Shown here: piece by piece, positions 1-8,939 of the stretch
Position numbering within the stretch: the first letter of the stretch is position 1
Layout: each line of letters opens with the position of its first letter
Origin: PALSA-693 sp963834725
GTDB lineage: Bacteria > Actinomycetota > Acidimicrobiia > Acidimicrobiales > Palsa-688
DNA length: 64,000 nucleotides
Direction: 5' to 3'
Assembly: GCA_963834725.1 (NCBI GenBank)
Contig: CAWICN010000001.1
Coordinates: forward strand, 2,418,001-2,482,000
Notes under the pieces: generated by a model
The model's input: only the letters and a program-made list of their open reading frames with translations
The model's database searches: none
Told to the model about the DNA's origin: nothing
Translations under genes and position numbers: made by a program

Positions 1-185
1 CTCACGTGGGCGGCGTCGTGTATCGGCAATCGACGCCGGCCCTGCGAGTCCACGTACGCAAACGCGCTGTTCGGAAGCTTCGTCCTCGTACTCGTATCCA
101 GGCGCACCACGCCCTGGCACTGTAGCCCGGCGCGTCCAGCTGACGCCGCAGGATTTCGAGACGTTGGCCTTTTCCGGAATGTGGT

Positions 186-989
186 TCAGCGGCGCGGTGG
201 TCCGGCGGCGATCCGCCCGTCGGTCTGGTCGGGTACCCCCCATCGCGACTCGAGCCACCATGTGGCGCCCGCGTCGCGCCAGGGCTGCACGATGCCCGGC
301 CACGACGCCGGGTCGTCGGTCGGAGTCTCGCCCTCCTTGATTACGTCGTAGGTCGCAGGTACGCCCTGCTCGGCCAGCCAACTCACCATTGCCTGCAGGT
401 CGGCCGGCTCGGCCATGCGCAGGGAGGGATCGAACACCAGGGGCAGCAGGCCATCAGCTTTGAGAACCCGCCGCATCGACTTCGTCCGGGGCCAGGCCCC
501 CACGCACCAGATCGGCACGCGTGGGTGCTGGACCGGTGCGAGAACCTGGAACGGGTTGTCCGTCAGGTCGAAGTCGTAGTGGCTTCCGCGGAAGGCGCGT
601 TCGCCGGACCACAGTCCGGTGATGACGTCAATGCCCTCGTCGAGCAGCTCCGCTCGTACCTTCACGCTCGCCGCATCCGGAGGGCCGATGAGGCCGACGT
701 CGGTGGCCCCGGTGCCGACGGCCAGCACGGCCCGGCCGCCAGAGATGTGATCGAGGGTGGCGACCTGGCCGGCGAGCTTCCACGGCCGGCGCCACGGCAG
801 CGGCGTGAGCATCGATCCCATCCGGATGGTCGAAGTCCGCTCGGCTACCGCGCCGAGAACCACCCACGGATCCTCGATGAACGGCCCTTCGGCGAGGAAC
901 ACCGCCTCCCAGCCCGCCTCCTCGGCGGCTACCGCACGATCGATCGACTGGCGCGCCGTGCCACCGGGGAACACAAATCCGTAGCGCAT
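186..989 (-). CDS. LLM class (luciferase-like) F420/FMN-dependent oxidoreductase
   Basis: A 267-residue protein of the luciferase-like monooxygenase family, predicted to be a cytosolic TIM-barrel enzyme using reduced F420 or FMN. It opens with MRYGFVFPGG, the usual first strand, continues with EEAGWEAVFLAEG, and carries GGRAVLAVGTGATDV near residue 90. I chose the ATG at 989 because extension to 1064 adds only 25 Pro/Arg-rich residues that precede the family core. The Baeyer-Villiger monooxygenase and carboxymuconolactone decarboxylase genes lie upstream on the same strand, suggesting a shared catabolic role. The substrate cannot be read from the sequence. Confidence 0.88.
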   Translation of the reverse strand: MRYGFVFPGGTARQSIDRAVAAEEAGWEAVFLAEGPFIEDPWVVLGAVAERTSTIRMGSMLTPLPWRRPWKLAGQVATLDHISGGRAVLAVGTGATDVGLIGPPDAASVKVRAELLDEGIDVITGLWSGERAFRGSHYDFDLTDNPFQVLAPVQHPRVPIWCVGAWPRTKSMRRVLKADGLLPLVFDPSLRMAEPADLQAMVSWLAEQGVPATYDVIKEGETPTDDPASWPGIVQPWRDAGATWWLESRWGVPDQTDGRIAAGPPRR

Positions 990-1091
990 ACCCGCATGAT
1001 GCCATGATCGAGGGTGTGACCGAGCCGGAGGGGCGCCCGTGCGGGTGCTACACGGCCCGACCACGAGGTAAAGCGGATCACGGTAGTAGCA

Positions 1092-3065
1092 TCACGAGAT
1101 GGACCCGATCTGATCTGGGACGTCCGAGTTGGATCGTTCGAGAGTTTCCTGGTCCAGGGGCTCGGTTGTGTAGTCGGCCAGGTCGGCCTGGCGGGTCGCA
1201 TGGAACAGGTCGACGTTGCGGTAGGGGTAGTTGACCGTCACCCGGCCCCGGGAGTTGCGGTAGTAGGTCTCCATCCCGGGATGGGTCCAGACCATTTTCT
1301 CGTGGGCTCGTTCGAGCGCGTCGTTGTAGCGGTCGTGAACGTCCTGGCGGCATTCGACCGCGCCGATGCCCTGGTCGGCCATCTGGCGAAGCAGGTCCAT
1401 GATGTAGTGGAGCTGCATCTCGATGACGAAGATGAGGCTGCCGCCATGGCCGGGTTGGGTGTTGGGCCCGTAAAGGCAGAAGAAGTTAGGGAAGTCGGGG
1501 ATGGCGAGGCCGAGGTAGGCCCGGGCGTCGTCGTCGTCCCACACCTCGCGGAGACTGCGACCCGAACGGCCCCGCACTTCGAACGCGGTGAGGAAGCGCA
1601 GCACGTCGAAGCCCGTAGCCACGACGAGGACGTCGGCCTCATGCTCGGTTCCGTCGGCCGTGACGATGGTGTTGCCCCGGATCTCCTCGACGCTGTCGGT
1701 GACCAGCTGCACTCTGTCGTTGGTGAGCATCCGGTACCAGCCGTTGTCCATCAGCATCCGCTTGCCATACGGGGGATAGGGCGGGACGACCTGGTCGAAC
1801 AGGTCGGTCCGGTCGCCGAGCTCGCTGGCGATGTACCGGGTGAAATACTCGCGGTGGCCATCGTTGATGGCGTTGAGCGATCGTTCGGGGTGCTCCCACG
1901 CCGGGTCCTTCTGTAGAGCCCGGTGAATCTTGTCGTTAAACGTCCAGCCCAGCCGCATCCGGTACCACGATTGGTACAGCGGTACTTCCTTCAGCAGGAA
2001 GCGCACCGGCTCGGGAACCGGGACGCGGAAACGTTCGAAGGGCGCGGCCCAGTGAGTGGAGCGCTGGAAGATCGTTAGCGATCCGACCGTGTTCTGGATC
2101 TCCGGCCCGACCTGCATGGCGCTGGCTCCGTTGCCGATGACCGCCACCCGTTTGCCAGCCAGGTCAAGGTCGGCCGGCCACCGCGACGTATGGAACCACG
2201 GCCCGTCAAACGACTCGAGCCCTTTGATGTCGGGGAGCCTGGCCGGGTTGAAGATCCCGGTAGCGCTGATGAGAACCCGGGCGTGGCGGGTCTCTTCGGT
2301 GCCGTCCGCCCGACGTACCCGCACCGCCCATCGCTGAGCGTCGGCGCCATAGGTCGCGCTGAGCGCCTCGGTCTCGAACTCGATGTCCCTGCGGAGGTCG
2401 AACTGGTCGGCGACCGACTCGAGGTAGTTGTACAGCTCGTCGCGCAGGGCGAAGTACATGGACCAGTCGTAGGTCGCAAACGAGTACGAGTAGAGGTGGT
2501 TCGGCGTGTCCACGCCGGCCCCGGGATAGCGATTGTCCCGCCACGTTCCCCCGACTGTGGCCGTCTTCTCCAGGATCGTGAAAGGGATTCCCGCCGCTCG
2601 CAGGTTGATCGCGGTGCACAGGCCGGAGACCCCGGCGCCGATCACCAGAGTGTCGTAAGACTCCCCTCCCGGGACCGATTTGGCAGGCACCATTTGGGCC
2701 TGGCCCAGCTGCGCCTCGACCATCGACCCGTACTCCTCGGGCACCGCCTCCCCCATGGCGCAGCTGAGCATCTCGACTAGCAGCTCCTGCGACGGCTTCG
2801 GGAGGGCCACCGGCCGGCCGGACCGCCAGGCCAGGATCGCCTCCAGAGCGGCCTCCCGCACTTGGGTCTGGACCGCCTCAGGCAACCCGCCGTCGTCGTT
2901 GTCGCTTACCCCACGAGGCCGAGTCGGCCGGTACGGCGGCTCGATCCAAATACGCTCGCCGGTCAGCTGCACGAGCATCATCAGGAGCGTCGGGACGTTA
3001 GCCATCGCCACTGCCTCGGCGAACATCTGCTCGTCCTGGCGGCGCTCGTCGATCTGCTGAGTCAT
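1092..3065 (-). CDS. Flavin-containing Baeyer-Villiger monooxygenase (HAPMO-like)
   Basis: A 657-residue type I Baeyer-Villiger monooxygenase, which would insert oxygen next to a ketone using FAD and NADPH. Visible motifs are the FAD-binding GAGVSG near residue 144, the family fingerprint FxGxxxHxxxW(P) as FDGPWFHTSRWP near 286-297, and a second Rossmann motif GNGASA near 311. About 140 residues precede the FAD fold, as in 4-hydroxyacetophenone monooxygenase, whose N-terminal extension has this size. The ATG at 3065 follows GAGGAGG at a sensible distance; an upstream ATG at 3122 was rejected. It is flanked on the same strand by an LLM oxidoreductase and a carboxymuconolactone decarboxylase-like gene. 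The native substrate is unknown. Confidence 0.93.
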   Translation of the reverse strand: MTQQIDERRQDEQMFAEAVAMANVPTLLMMLVQLTGERIWIEPPYRPTRPRGVSDNDDGGLPEAVQTQVREAALEAILAWRSGRPVALPKPSQELLVEMLSCAMGEAVPEEYGSMVEAQLGQAQMVPAKSVPGGESYDTLVIGAGVSGLCTAINLRAAGIPFTILEKTATVGGTWRDNRYPGAGVDTPNHLYSYSFATYDWSMYFALRDELYNYLESVADQFDLRRDIEFETEALSATYGADAQRWAVRVRRADGTEETRHARVLISATGIFNPARLPDIKGLESFDGPWFHTSRWPADLDLAGKRVAVIGNGASAMQVGPEIQNTVGSLTIFQRSTHWAAPFERFRVPVPEPVRFLLKEVPLYQSWYRMRLGWTFNDKIHRALQKDPAWEHPERSLNAINDGHREYFTRYIASELGDRTDLFDQVVPPYPPYGKRMLMDNGWYRMLTNDRVQLVTDSVEEIRGNTIVTADGTEHEADVLVVATGFDVLRFLTAFEVRGRSGRSLREVWDDDDARAYLGLAIPDFPNFFCLYGPNTQPGHGGSLIFVIEMQLHYIMDLLRQMADQGIGAVECRQDVHDRYNDALERAHEKMVWTHPGMETYYRNSRGRVTVNYPYRNVDLFHATRQADLADYTTEPLDQETLERSNSDVPDQIGSIS

Positions 3066-3156
3066 CGGGCCCTCCTCGGGTCGACTCGGATCGGTGTCGC
3101 AATGGTACCGACCGTGGTCCACTCGTCATTGAAGACTTCGACGGTCGGGCGCTCGC

Positions 3157-3969
3157 TCACCGGTCGCGCTCGGCGAACACCTCCTTGACCACGCGGATGG
3201 CCTCGACCGCCCGCGGGAAGCCGCAGTAGAGGGCGAGGTGGGTGATGGCTGCCTCGATCTCCTCGCGGGTCAAGCCGTTGCGGACGCCGGTAGGGATGTG
3301 GACGGCCAGCTCGTTCTCGGCCCCGATGGCGGTGAGGATGGCGATCACCGAGAGTGACCGGTCGCGCCGGGCCAGCTCGGACCGGGCCCACACCTCGCCG
3401 AAGGTCCAGCGGTAGGCCAGCTCGCCGACGCCGCCGAGCCGATCGGTCAGGAAGCGCAGGTCCTTTTCCGGGTCGTCGCCGCCCCGCCCGGCCGAGACCG
3501 CCCGGTACACATCGGCCGCGTCGCGGTCGCGCTCGGCGTCGGACTTCGAGGCAGGCGCCGACCGTTCGCTGAGCCGCTCCACTCCCTCGGCCTCGCGGAG
3601 GGCGGCGTCCACGTGCCGGCTGGCCGCCATGGCGGCCGGATAGCCGGCGTAGGCGGCCACGGTGAGGACGATCTCCTCGATCTCGGTCCGGGTGAGCCCG
3701 TTGCGGAGGGCGACACCGGTGTGCAGCTCCAGCTCGACGTCGCGGGCCTGGGCGCAGAGCACCGACACAACTATGAGCGATCGGTCGCGCCGGGACAACT
3801 CGGGCCGGGCCCACATCTCGCCGACCACATCGAACGCGAAGCCGCCCAGGGCGCCCTGCCGGCGGGCCAAGGACGCGGCGACCTGCTCGGGGTCGACTCC
3901 CGGCACGAACACCGCGAACGTGGTACCCGCCCGGGCGTGGCGCTCCTCGTAGCTCGACGATTCCGTCAT
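3157..3969 (-). CDS. Tandem carboxymuconolactone decarboxylase (CMD) domain protein
   Basis: A 270-residue protein made of two CMD/AhpD-like helical domains. The repeat is plain: RRDRSLIVVSVLCAQARDVE then LRNGLTRTEIEEIVL in the first half, and RRDRSLSVIAILTAIGAENE then VRNGLTREEIEAAI in the second. Neither copy has the CxxC of AhpD, so a decarboxylase/lactonase-like or binding role is likelier than thiol peroxidase support. The ATG at 3969 has GGAGGT seven bases upstream. It is first of three same-strand genes with the monooxygenase and LLM oxidoreductase, consistent with ring-ketone or aromatic breakdown. The operon assignment is inferred from order; the gap to the monooxygenase is about 90 bp. 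Confidence 0.88.
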   Translation of the reverse strand: MTESSSYEERHARAGTTFAVFVPGVDPEQVAASLARRQGALGGFAFDVVGEMWARPELSRRDRSLIVVSVLCAQARDVELELHTGVALRNGLTRTEIEEIVLTVAAYAGYPAAMAASRHVDAALREAEGVERLSERSAPASKSDAERDRDAADVYRAVSAGRGGDDPEKDLRFLTDRLGGVGELAYRWTFGEVWARSELARRDRSLSVIAILTAIGAENELAVHIPTGVRNGLTREEIEAAITHLALYCGFPRAVEAIRVVKEVFAERDR

Positions 3970-4163
3970 GTCACCGACCTCCGTCGTTCGATCGTCCCCA
4001 GCCCGGCCCCTGTCCGAGTCCGGCGACCGGACTTTAGCGGGGATCGACCGGCACGACCGTTGGCACCGACCTCGGCGGCGCGGGACGGAGCGGCCGGGGC
4101 AGGGGCGTGGGAGATCGGCGTGTTGATCGTGCCCGAGATGCGGCCGAGGAGCCGTCGGCCGGA

Positions 4164-4319
4164 TCAGTCCTTGACCGGTACAAGCTCGGCGCCGCAAACG
4201 CAGCGGTAGATCGACTCGTCAGTGACCCCCTCGCAGTGGCATTCCTCCTGGATCAGCACCCGGCAGTTGCAATGCTCATGGCTGCACGTAAGAACGATTC
4301 CCTTCGGATAGTTCGTCAC
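4164..4319 (-). CDS. Actinobacterial-type metallothionein
   Basis: A 51-residue metal-binding protein with seven cysteines (12, 17, 19, 27, 29, 40, 42) and three histidines (14, 16, 28), arranged CSHEHCNC, CHC and CVC. This matches the small bacterial metallothioneins that bind Zn, Cd or Cu in the cytosol. The start is a GTG at 4319 preceded by GGGAGGT five bases away. An in-frame ATG at 4349 would bypass that ribosome site. It appears to be monocistronic. No metal-responsive operator could be identified upstream. Confidence 0.8.
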   Translation of the reverse strand: MTNYPKGIVLTCSHEHCNCRVLIQEECHCEGVTDESIYRCVCGAELVPVKD

Positions 4320-4434
4320 GGTTGACCTCCCGAGTCGGCCGGTTGTCAAACTGACCGGTCTCTGGATACTGAACGATACTCACGCCGTCGCCCTTGGATC
4401 GTCCGACAGATAAGACGAACTTGACCCGCGCTGT

Positions 4435-4458
4435 GGCCGGCGCCAAACGGCGCCGGCC
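4435..4458 (-). terminator. Strong GC hairpin after the secreted-protein gene
   Basis: Perfect 10-bp inverted repeat GGCCGGCGCC / GGCGCCGGCC around a four-base loop. It lies 21 bases past the stop of the gene ending at 4479 and upstream of the metallothionein gene. There is no T tract, as is common for high-GC actinobacterial terminators. It could instead act in the metallothionein leader. Confidence 0.6.
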
Positions 4459-4478
4459 AAACTGAGGGCTGATAGGAG

Positions 4479-4982
4479 TCAGCAGTGGCTGAGGGGATGG
4501 CCGGGAAGCTGCGGTGGCTCGAGACCGTTGAAGTTAACCCAGCCGTCCCAAACATGCCCGACCCGAGGAGGGATGCCGTTTTCCCAGACCACGTGGTCCC
4601 AATACGGGTCGTAAGGACTGGAGGCCCCCCCGTAGTAGCAAGTTATTTCTACTGTGTCATTGGCGGGCAAGTTGATATACCCGCCGGTTCGCAGCCACAG
4701 CTTGGCACCGGAAAACACATGTGCGAAACACTCTCCGTGCCTCGGGCAATAATAGTTACCGGTGGCGGCCGAGGACGTGGACGTCGACACCATTGGGCTT
4801 GCAACAGCGGGTTTTTGGGCCGGGGTAGCCGCGCCTGCCGTACCGGGCGCCAGGACCGCGGACCCGGCTGTCATTCCGAGTCCGGCGATGACCACGGCCA
4901 CCCGCCTGCGCCTCGGTCGGCCGGAGACGTCCTTGACCCGGGCCGTGTCATTGCGTGATTTCCGTTTCATCATCATCTGCAT
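4479..4982 (-). CDS. Secreted protein of unknown function (SH3-like?)
   Basis: A 167-residue exported protein. A basic start rich in Lys and Arg is followed by the hydrophobic stretch RRVAVVIAGLGMTAGSAVLA and a likely signal-peptidase site after GTAGAA. The mature part has cysteines in YYCPRHGECF and at the extreme C terminus. Segments such as AKLWLRTGGYINLPANDTVE resemble bacterial SH3-like folds by eye; this is weak. Nearby ATG codons at the start (MQMMMK) leave the exact initiation open by up to four residues. A GC hairpin follows the stop. Function is not recognised. Confidence 0.7.
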   Translation of the reverse strand: MQMMMKRKSRNDTARVKDVSGRPRRRRVAVVIAGLGMTAGSAVLAPGTAGAATPAQKPAVASPMVSTSTSSAATGNYYCPRHGECFAHVFSGAKLWLRTGGYINLPANDTVEITCYYGGASSPYDPYWDHVVWENGIPPRVGHVWDGWVNFNGLEPPQLPGHPLSHC

Positions 4983-5234
4983 TACGCCCTTTCTTAAACA
5001 CGATTGAGCCGTCGACTACTACAGATAGACCACAGTTGTGAGGAATGTGTGTCCTGTTCATTAGGAGAGTGCAGGCGGTGCACCACTGCGCTAACAAGCG
5101 ACGAGACGGCGTACTCTCAGAGCAGCACAGCTGCGGGATCGTGCCGATGGAGCGGGCCGAAGTCGTGGGGCGAAAGCCGAACCACCTTTTGTGAACGCCA
5201 GGGGGACAACGCCATCACGTCGGTCCGCCCGAAA

Positions 5235-6734
5235 TTACGTCGGCCCCGCCCCCAGCGCCGGCGCCGGCTGTGGATTCGCCCCGTGCAGAGACGCTGACGG
5301 GAGCGCCACCACCATCCGGGTCCCCCCTGGTCGGGCGGCTGGCTGCCCGCCGGCGTTGCCGACCGGCGACTCCGCCCACGCCCGGCCTCCCATCGCTCCG
5401 ACCAGCTCGGCGACGATGGTCAGACCGAGCCCTGTCCCTACGGGCCGGCCGGCCGCTTCGCGGGACATGTGCAAACGGTCGAACACCCGGTCGAGGTCTT
5501 CGGCCGCGATTCCGGGCCCATCGTCCTCGACCCACAACCTGGCCTCGCCGGCGGCGGATCCTGCGCCGGCGCCGACCCGGACCTGGTGGCTCGCAAAGCG
5601 CAGGGCGTTCTCGATCAGATTCGCCGCTACCTGGCCGAGTCGGTCCGGGTCAGCAAAGGCCCCGATCGGGGAACCGGCCCCCACGACCGATATTGAAAGG
5701 CCGAGATCATTTGCGGTCGGCACGAAGCCCGCCACCGCTCTGGCCGCCGCCTCGCTGAGATCCAGCGGCTGGATCTGCAAAGCAAAACGCCGCGCCTCCA
5801 GAGTCGCCAGCGCCAACAAATCGGCCACTAAGCGCTGCAACCGTCGGGCCTGCGAAGCAATGACGCCGGCGGCGGCGACCACGTTGTCGGTTGCCCCGTC
5901 TTCGATGGCCTCCGCGTACCCGCGGATGGACGTCAAAGGGGTGCGCAGGTCGTGTGAAACGGCCTGCAGGAATCGCTGCTCCGATCGTTTCGCCTGCGAC
6001 AGCGCCTCGGCCATCGAATTAACCGAACGCGCCAGCGCGGCCAGCTCCACAGCCGCTCCCGGCGGCTCGGGCACGCGCGCCTGGAGGTCGCCGCCGGCAA
6101 TCCGCGCCGTCACCTCCTTCGTGGCCTGAATAGGCCGCACAAAGCGTCGGCTCAGGCGATACGCGACCGCCCCTGCCACCAGCAGGATGACGAGCGATGA
6201 GAGCCCGAACCACGGCCCAGCCGCCGCGAGGGCGCTCGGCGGCCGGCGGGCCAGTACCACCGCCTGGACAACGTCTTGGGGCCTGGAATCTAACTGCAAC
6301 GACGCCCGGTACGGAGCCGCTGCGTAGACCACTGCACCCTTCTGTCCCGAGACCGTCTGCAGGTGCAACAGAGACGAAGGGTGGAGATCCGACGCGGACA
6401 ATCCGGCGGGCAGCGACGGGCGCGACGGCGGCTTGGAGAAGGGGTCGTACAGCACGGGGCCCCGCCGACGGGACAAAACAACCAGGACCCCGGAATCGTT
6501 CAGGTGGAGAGGGCCCTTCAGAGCCGCGAGCATCCTCCGCAACGCCGCGGCCGGGTCGGCATGGCCCTGCGCCTCGGACGGGACGCTCAGAGCGAAACTC
6601 TGAGCCTCCTGGACGATCTCATGGCGGGTCTGGTCGACGGTGCTGCGCTCCGCCAGCAAGAGGCTCACCACGCCCGAGCCCACGAGCGTCCCAAGCACCA
6701 TCAACACCATCGCCAGGGTGATCCGAAACCGCAC
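5235..6734 (-). CDS. Two-component sensor histidine kinase
   Basis: A 499-residue membrane kinase. Residues 8-25 and 177-193 form the two transmembrane helices around an extracytoplasmic sensor region. A HAMP linker follows (about 195-245), then the HisKA dimerisation domain with the phospho-accepting His261 in SHDLRTPLTS. The ATPase domain has an N box (NLIENALRF, near 372), a G1 box (EDDGPGIA) and a G2 box (GTGLGLTI). It starts at a GTG only a few bases after the response regulator stop, so the two are translated together. The GGAG just upstream is very close to this start, so initiation could be slightly downstream. The signal is unknown. Confidence 0.93.
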   Translation of the reverse strand: MRFRITLAMVLMVLGTLVGSGVVSLLLAERSTVDQTRHEIVQEAQSFALSVPSEAQGHADPAAALRRMLAALKGPLHLNDSGVLVVLSRRRGPVLYDPFSKPPSRPSLPAGLSASDLHPSSLLHLQTVSGQKGAVVYAAAPYRASLQLDSRPQDVVQAVVLARRPPSALAAAGPWFGLSSLVILLVAGAVAYRLSRRFVRPIQATKEVTARIAGGDLQARVPEPPGAAVELAALARSVNSMAEALSQAKRSEQRFLQAVSHDLRTPLTSIRGYAEAIEDGATDNVVAAAGVIASQARRLQRLVADLLALATLEARRFALQIQPLDLSEAAARAVAGFVPTANDLGLSISVVGAGSPIGAFADPDRLGQVAANLIENALRFASHQVRVGAGAGSAAGEARLWVEDDGPGIAAEDLDRVFDRLHMSREAAGRPVGTGLGLTIVAELVGAMGGRAWAESPVGNAGGQPAARPGGTRMVVALPSASLHGANPQPAPALGAGPT

Positions 6735-6740
6735 CTCCGA

Positions 6741-7424
6741 CTAATCCAGCCTGTATCCGACGCCCCACACAGTAGAGAGCAGGAGCGAGTCGCCACCCAG
6801 CTTCTTTCGGAGCTGACCGACATGCACGTCGACAGTCCGCTCGTCGCCGTACCAGTCGGGCCCCCACACCCCATCGAGAAGCTGGCGACGGGACAACGCC
6901 AGCCCTCGATTCTCGGCGAGGAATCGCAGCAGGTCGAACTCCCGCGTTGCCAGCGCCACTACCGATCCTCGGACGCGCGCCTCCCGCCGGGCCGTGTCGA
7001 CCTCCACGTCGCCGGCACGGAGGACAGGCGGACGGGATGGCGGTGGGGCCTCCGCCCGGCGCAAGATCGCCTTGGCCCGGGCAACTAGCTCGCGCGGGGA
7101 GAACGGCTTGGTCACGTAGTCGTCCGCGCCCAGTTCGAGGCCGAGAACCCGATCGATCTCGTCGTCACGGGCGGTCAGCATCATGACCGGCACCGTGCAC
7201 GACGCCCGGATGCGCCGGCACACCTCGAAGCCGTCGAGCGGCCCGGGGAGGCCGATGTCGAGGATGACCAGCCGCGGGCTCTCCCGGGAGATGGCGGCCA
7301 GCCCCTTCTCCCCGTCCGTGGCCTGGATGACCCGATGCCCGTCGCGCCGCAGATACATATCGATGAGGTCGGCAATGTTGGCGTCGTCCTCCACGACCAC
7401 GATCGTTCCTGAATCGGAGGCCAC
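6741..7424 (-). CDS. OmpR/PhoB-family response regulator
   Basis: A 227-residue regulator with a receiver domain (acidic pocket VVEDDA, phospho-accepting Asp56 in LVILDIGLP, switch Thr in MMLTAR, Lys107 in YVTKPFSP). A winged-helix DNA-binding domain covers about residues 130-225 (ALATREFDLLRFLAENRG; ERTVDVHVGQLRKKL). It is the first gene of a two-gene unit with the histidine kinase and starts at a GTG. Three 11-bp-spaced TGTSAG repeats directly upstream fit the binding mode of this family and suggest autoregulation. Confidence 0.95.
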   Translation of the reverse strand: MASDSGTIVVVEDDANIADLIDMYLRRDGHRVIQATDGEKGLAAISRESPRLVILDIGLPGPLDGFEVCRRIRASCTVPVMMLTARDDEIDRVLGLELGADDYVTKPFSPRELVARAKAILRRAEAPPPSRPPVLRAGDVEVDTARREARVRGSVVALATREFDLLRFLAENRGLALSRRQLLDGVWGPDWYGDERTVDVHVGQLRKKLGGDSLLLSTVWGVGYRLD

Positions 7425-7792
7425 TCCGTACAGTGTGTCAGGTAGCTGTCAGCGAAGTGTGAGGGATCCTTGATCATCCGCAAGGTCGTTGCTGACCCTG
7501 AACGGCAACGAGTTCAGTGCCGAGGGTGGGAGTGAAGGCTTCCGCTCTGGTGACCGACCCGTCACGCCGCCGATCTAACCACCTCTGCCTCCTGCCTGTG
7601 GGCGCCGAACTCTGCGGCGATCCTCTGCCCAACTGGCGCCGGACGTCTCGGACAATACTGGCTGCTCGTAGGGGCCAACAGCGGGCGTTTCGTGCCAGTC
7701 GCTGAACCGGGCGTCCCGGTGGCCCGGCTACCGATCGGCCATGCGGAGGAGCGCCGGGGACGAAGCTGAACAGCGGTTTGCGCAGGGAACTC
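7425..7792. other. Intergenic stretch, no gene seen
   Basis: Apart from the direct-repeat site next to the response regulator start, I see no convincing coding sequence here. The open frames lack ribosome sites and recognisable motifs. Confidence 0.5.
7436..7463 (-). promoter_or_regulatory. Three 11-bp-spaced repeats upstream of the response regulator
   Basis: On the plus strand TGTCAG (7436), TGTCAG (7447) and TGTGAG (7458) recur with exactly 11-bp spacing. Read toward the gene they are CTCACA, CTGACA and CTGACA. OmpR-family regulators commonly bind such direct repeats along one face of the helix. The site begins 12 bases from the GTG start. Autoregulation is inferred. Confidence 0.45.
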
Positions 7793-8416
7793 CTACTGCT
7801 CTCCTCGGGGCTTTCTCCAGGTCAGGAGGTAGCGCCAGAGAAGAAGACGCCGGGTGGTCGAACCGGGCAGAGCGTTGGCCGCCCCGGAGCGCACTGAAGC
7901 GAGAGTCATGGTCGGAGCGATTGCCGGTGCCGCCATCTTGGCGGAGGAACGGGACCATGCCAGCCCGGCATTGACAGGGACGGCTGCGAGGGAAACGAGA
8001 TAGTCGATGGCCGTCACGCTTTCGTAGAGGCCGAGGATGCTCAGCACTCCCCCGGCGGACAGCAGCCTGGCCATCTTCTGGAGCCCTTCTCTGAACGCCA
8101 TGTGATGGATCGAGGCGATCGCGCTGATGAAGTCGAATCGGCGACCGCCAAAGTCGTGCTCCAGGAAGTCCCCCTGGATCAGCTCGACGCTGTCGCCGAC
8201 CTCCTGCCTGGCCCTGTTGATCGAGTCCGGATCCGGGTCTATCCCCACGACCGAAGTACTGACCTCGGCCAGCCTCCTCGCGAATCGACCCTCGCCACAA
8301 CCGACGTCGAGGGCTGCCGAGCAAGGGGTGGGAGCCTGGCGAATGAGCAGCCTCCAGTAGTGGTCGTTGTGGTTGTAGTACGGCACCGAGCGAGTCTGGT
8401 TGACGACGCGGCTCAA
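7793..8416 (-). CDS. Class I SAM-dependent methyltransferase
   Basis: A 207-residue methyltransferase of the Methyltransf_11/UbiE type. Motif I is LDVGCGEGRFARRLAE, followed by VVGIDPDPDS (acidic end of strand 2), QGDFLEHDF and the post-motif AIASIHHMAFREGLQKMARL. The C-terminal third, with RRLLLWRYLLTWRKP at its end, is basic and probably contacts the substrate. The only reasonable start is TTG at 8416, with GAAGGG about nine bases upstream. A small unrecognised gene ends 33 bases before it on the same strand. The substrate is unknown. Confidence 0.85.
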   Translation of the reverse strand: MSRVVNQTRSVPYYNHNDHYWRLLIRQAPTPCSAALDVGCGEGRFARRLAEVSTSVVGIDPDPDSINRARQEVGDSVELIQGDFLEHDFGGRRFDFISAIASIHHMAFREGLQKMARLLSAGGVLSILGLYESVTAIDYLVSLAAVPVNAGLAWSRSSAKMAAPAIAPTMTLASVRSGAANALPGSTTRRLLLWRYLLTWRKPRGEQ

Positions 8417-8449
8417 CAGCCAGACCCTTCGGCTGGGTCTGGGTCATCG

Positions 8450-8740
8450 TTAGTGAAATGAGGCCCTTGCGCAGGATCGGCAGGGTCCCATGTTCCCCGT
8501 CCAGGCCCATGCCGGCGTCAACGCCAGCAGGCACGCTGGCGAAGATGTCGCCGGTCTGCGCTCGGGCCCGGGGGTGCAGCAAGGCTGAGGCTGCCGTGAG
8601 GACATGCGGCTGGTCGTAGAGGTCAAGCTCGGCCCCGCCAGGTACCGGCCAGCAGGTCCGGCAGTGTGGCCGGGGGCGGAGGCGTGGCGTGACCGCTCGT
8701 TCGGGTCTTGTACATTCTTGGACGACAGTTTGGTGGTCAC
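8450..8740 (-). CDS. Small protein of unknown function upstream of methyltransferase
   Basis: A possible 96-residue gene starting at GTG 8740 behind a good AAGGAG ribosome site (VTTKLSSKNVQDPNERS at the N terminus). The C-terminal half contains Cys and Pro (QPQPCCTPGPERRPATSSP). No family is recognised. Codon usage in the second half looks equally good in another frame, so a frameshift is possible. It precedes the methyltransferase closely. I list it because of the ribosome site; it may be spurious. Confidence 0.3.
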   Translation of the reverse strand: MTTKLSSKNVQDPNERSRHASAPGHTAGPAGRYLAGPSLTSTTSRMSSRQPQPCCTPGPERRPATSSPACLLALTPAWAWTGNMGPCRSCARASFH

Positions 8741-8939
8741 GTTTTTCTCCTTATCGATTACCGACATGAAGGACCTGTTGGCCGCGCCGTCGGTCGATGG
8801 TGGTGGCGCGAAATGGCTGGTAAGGCGGATGTGTGGGACGAAAGCGATCGAGCCGTCCTGCGTGTTGCACCACGGCTGCAAAATGCCACCGCAGAAGCCT
8901 TCAGCTCGACCGCAGAGACTCGCACTGGCTCGGATCCTG

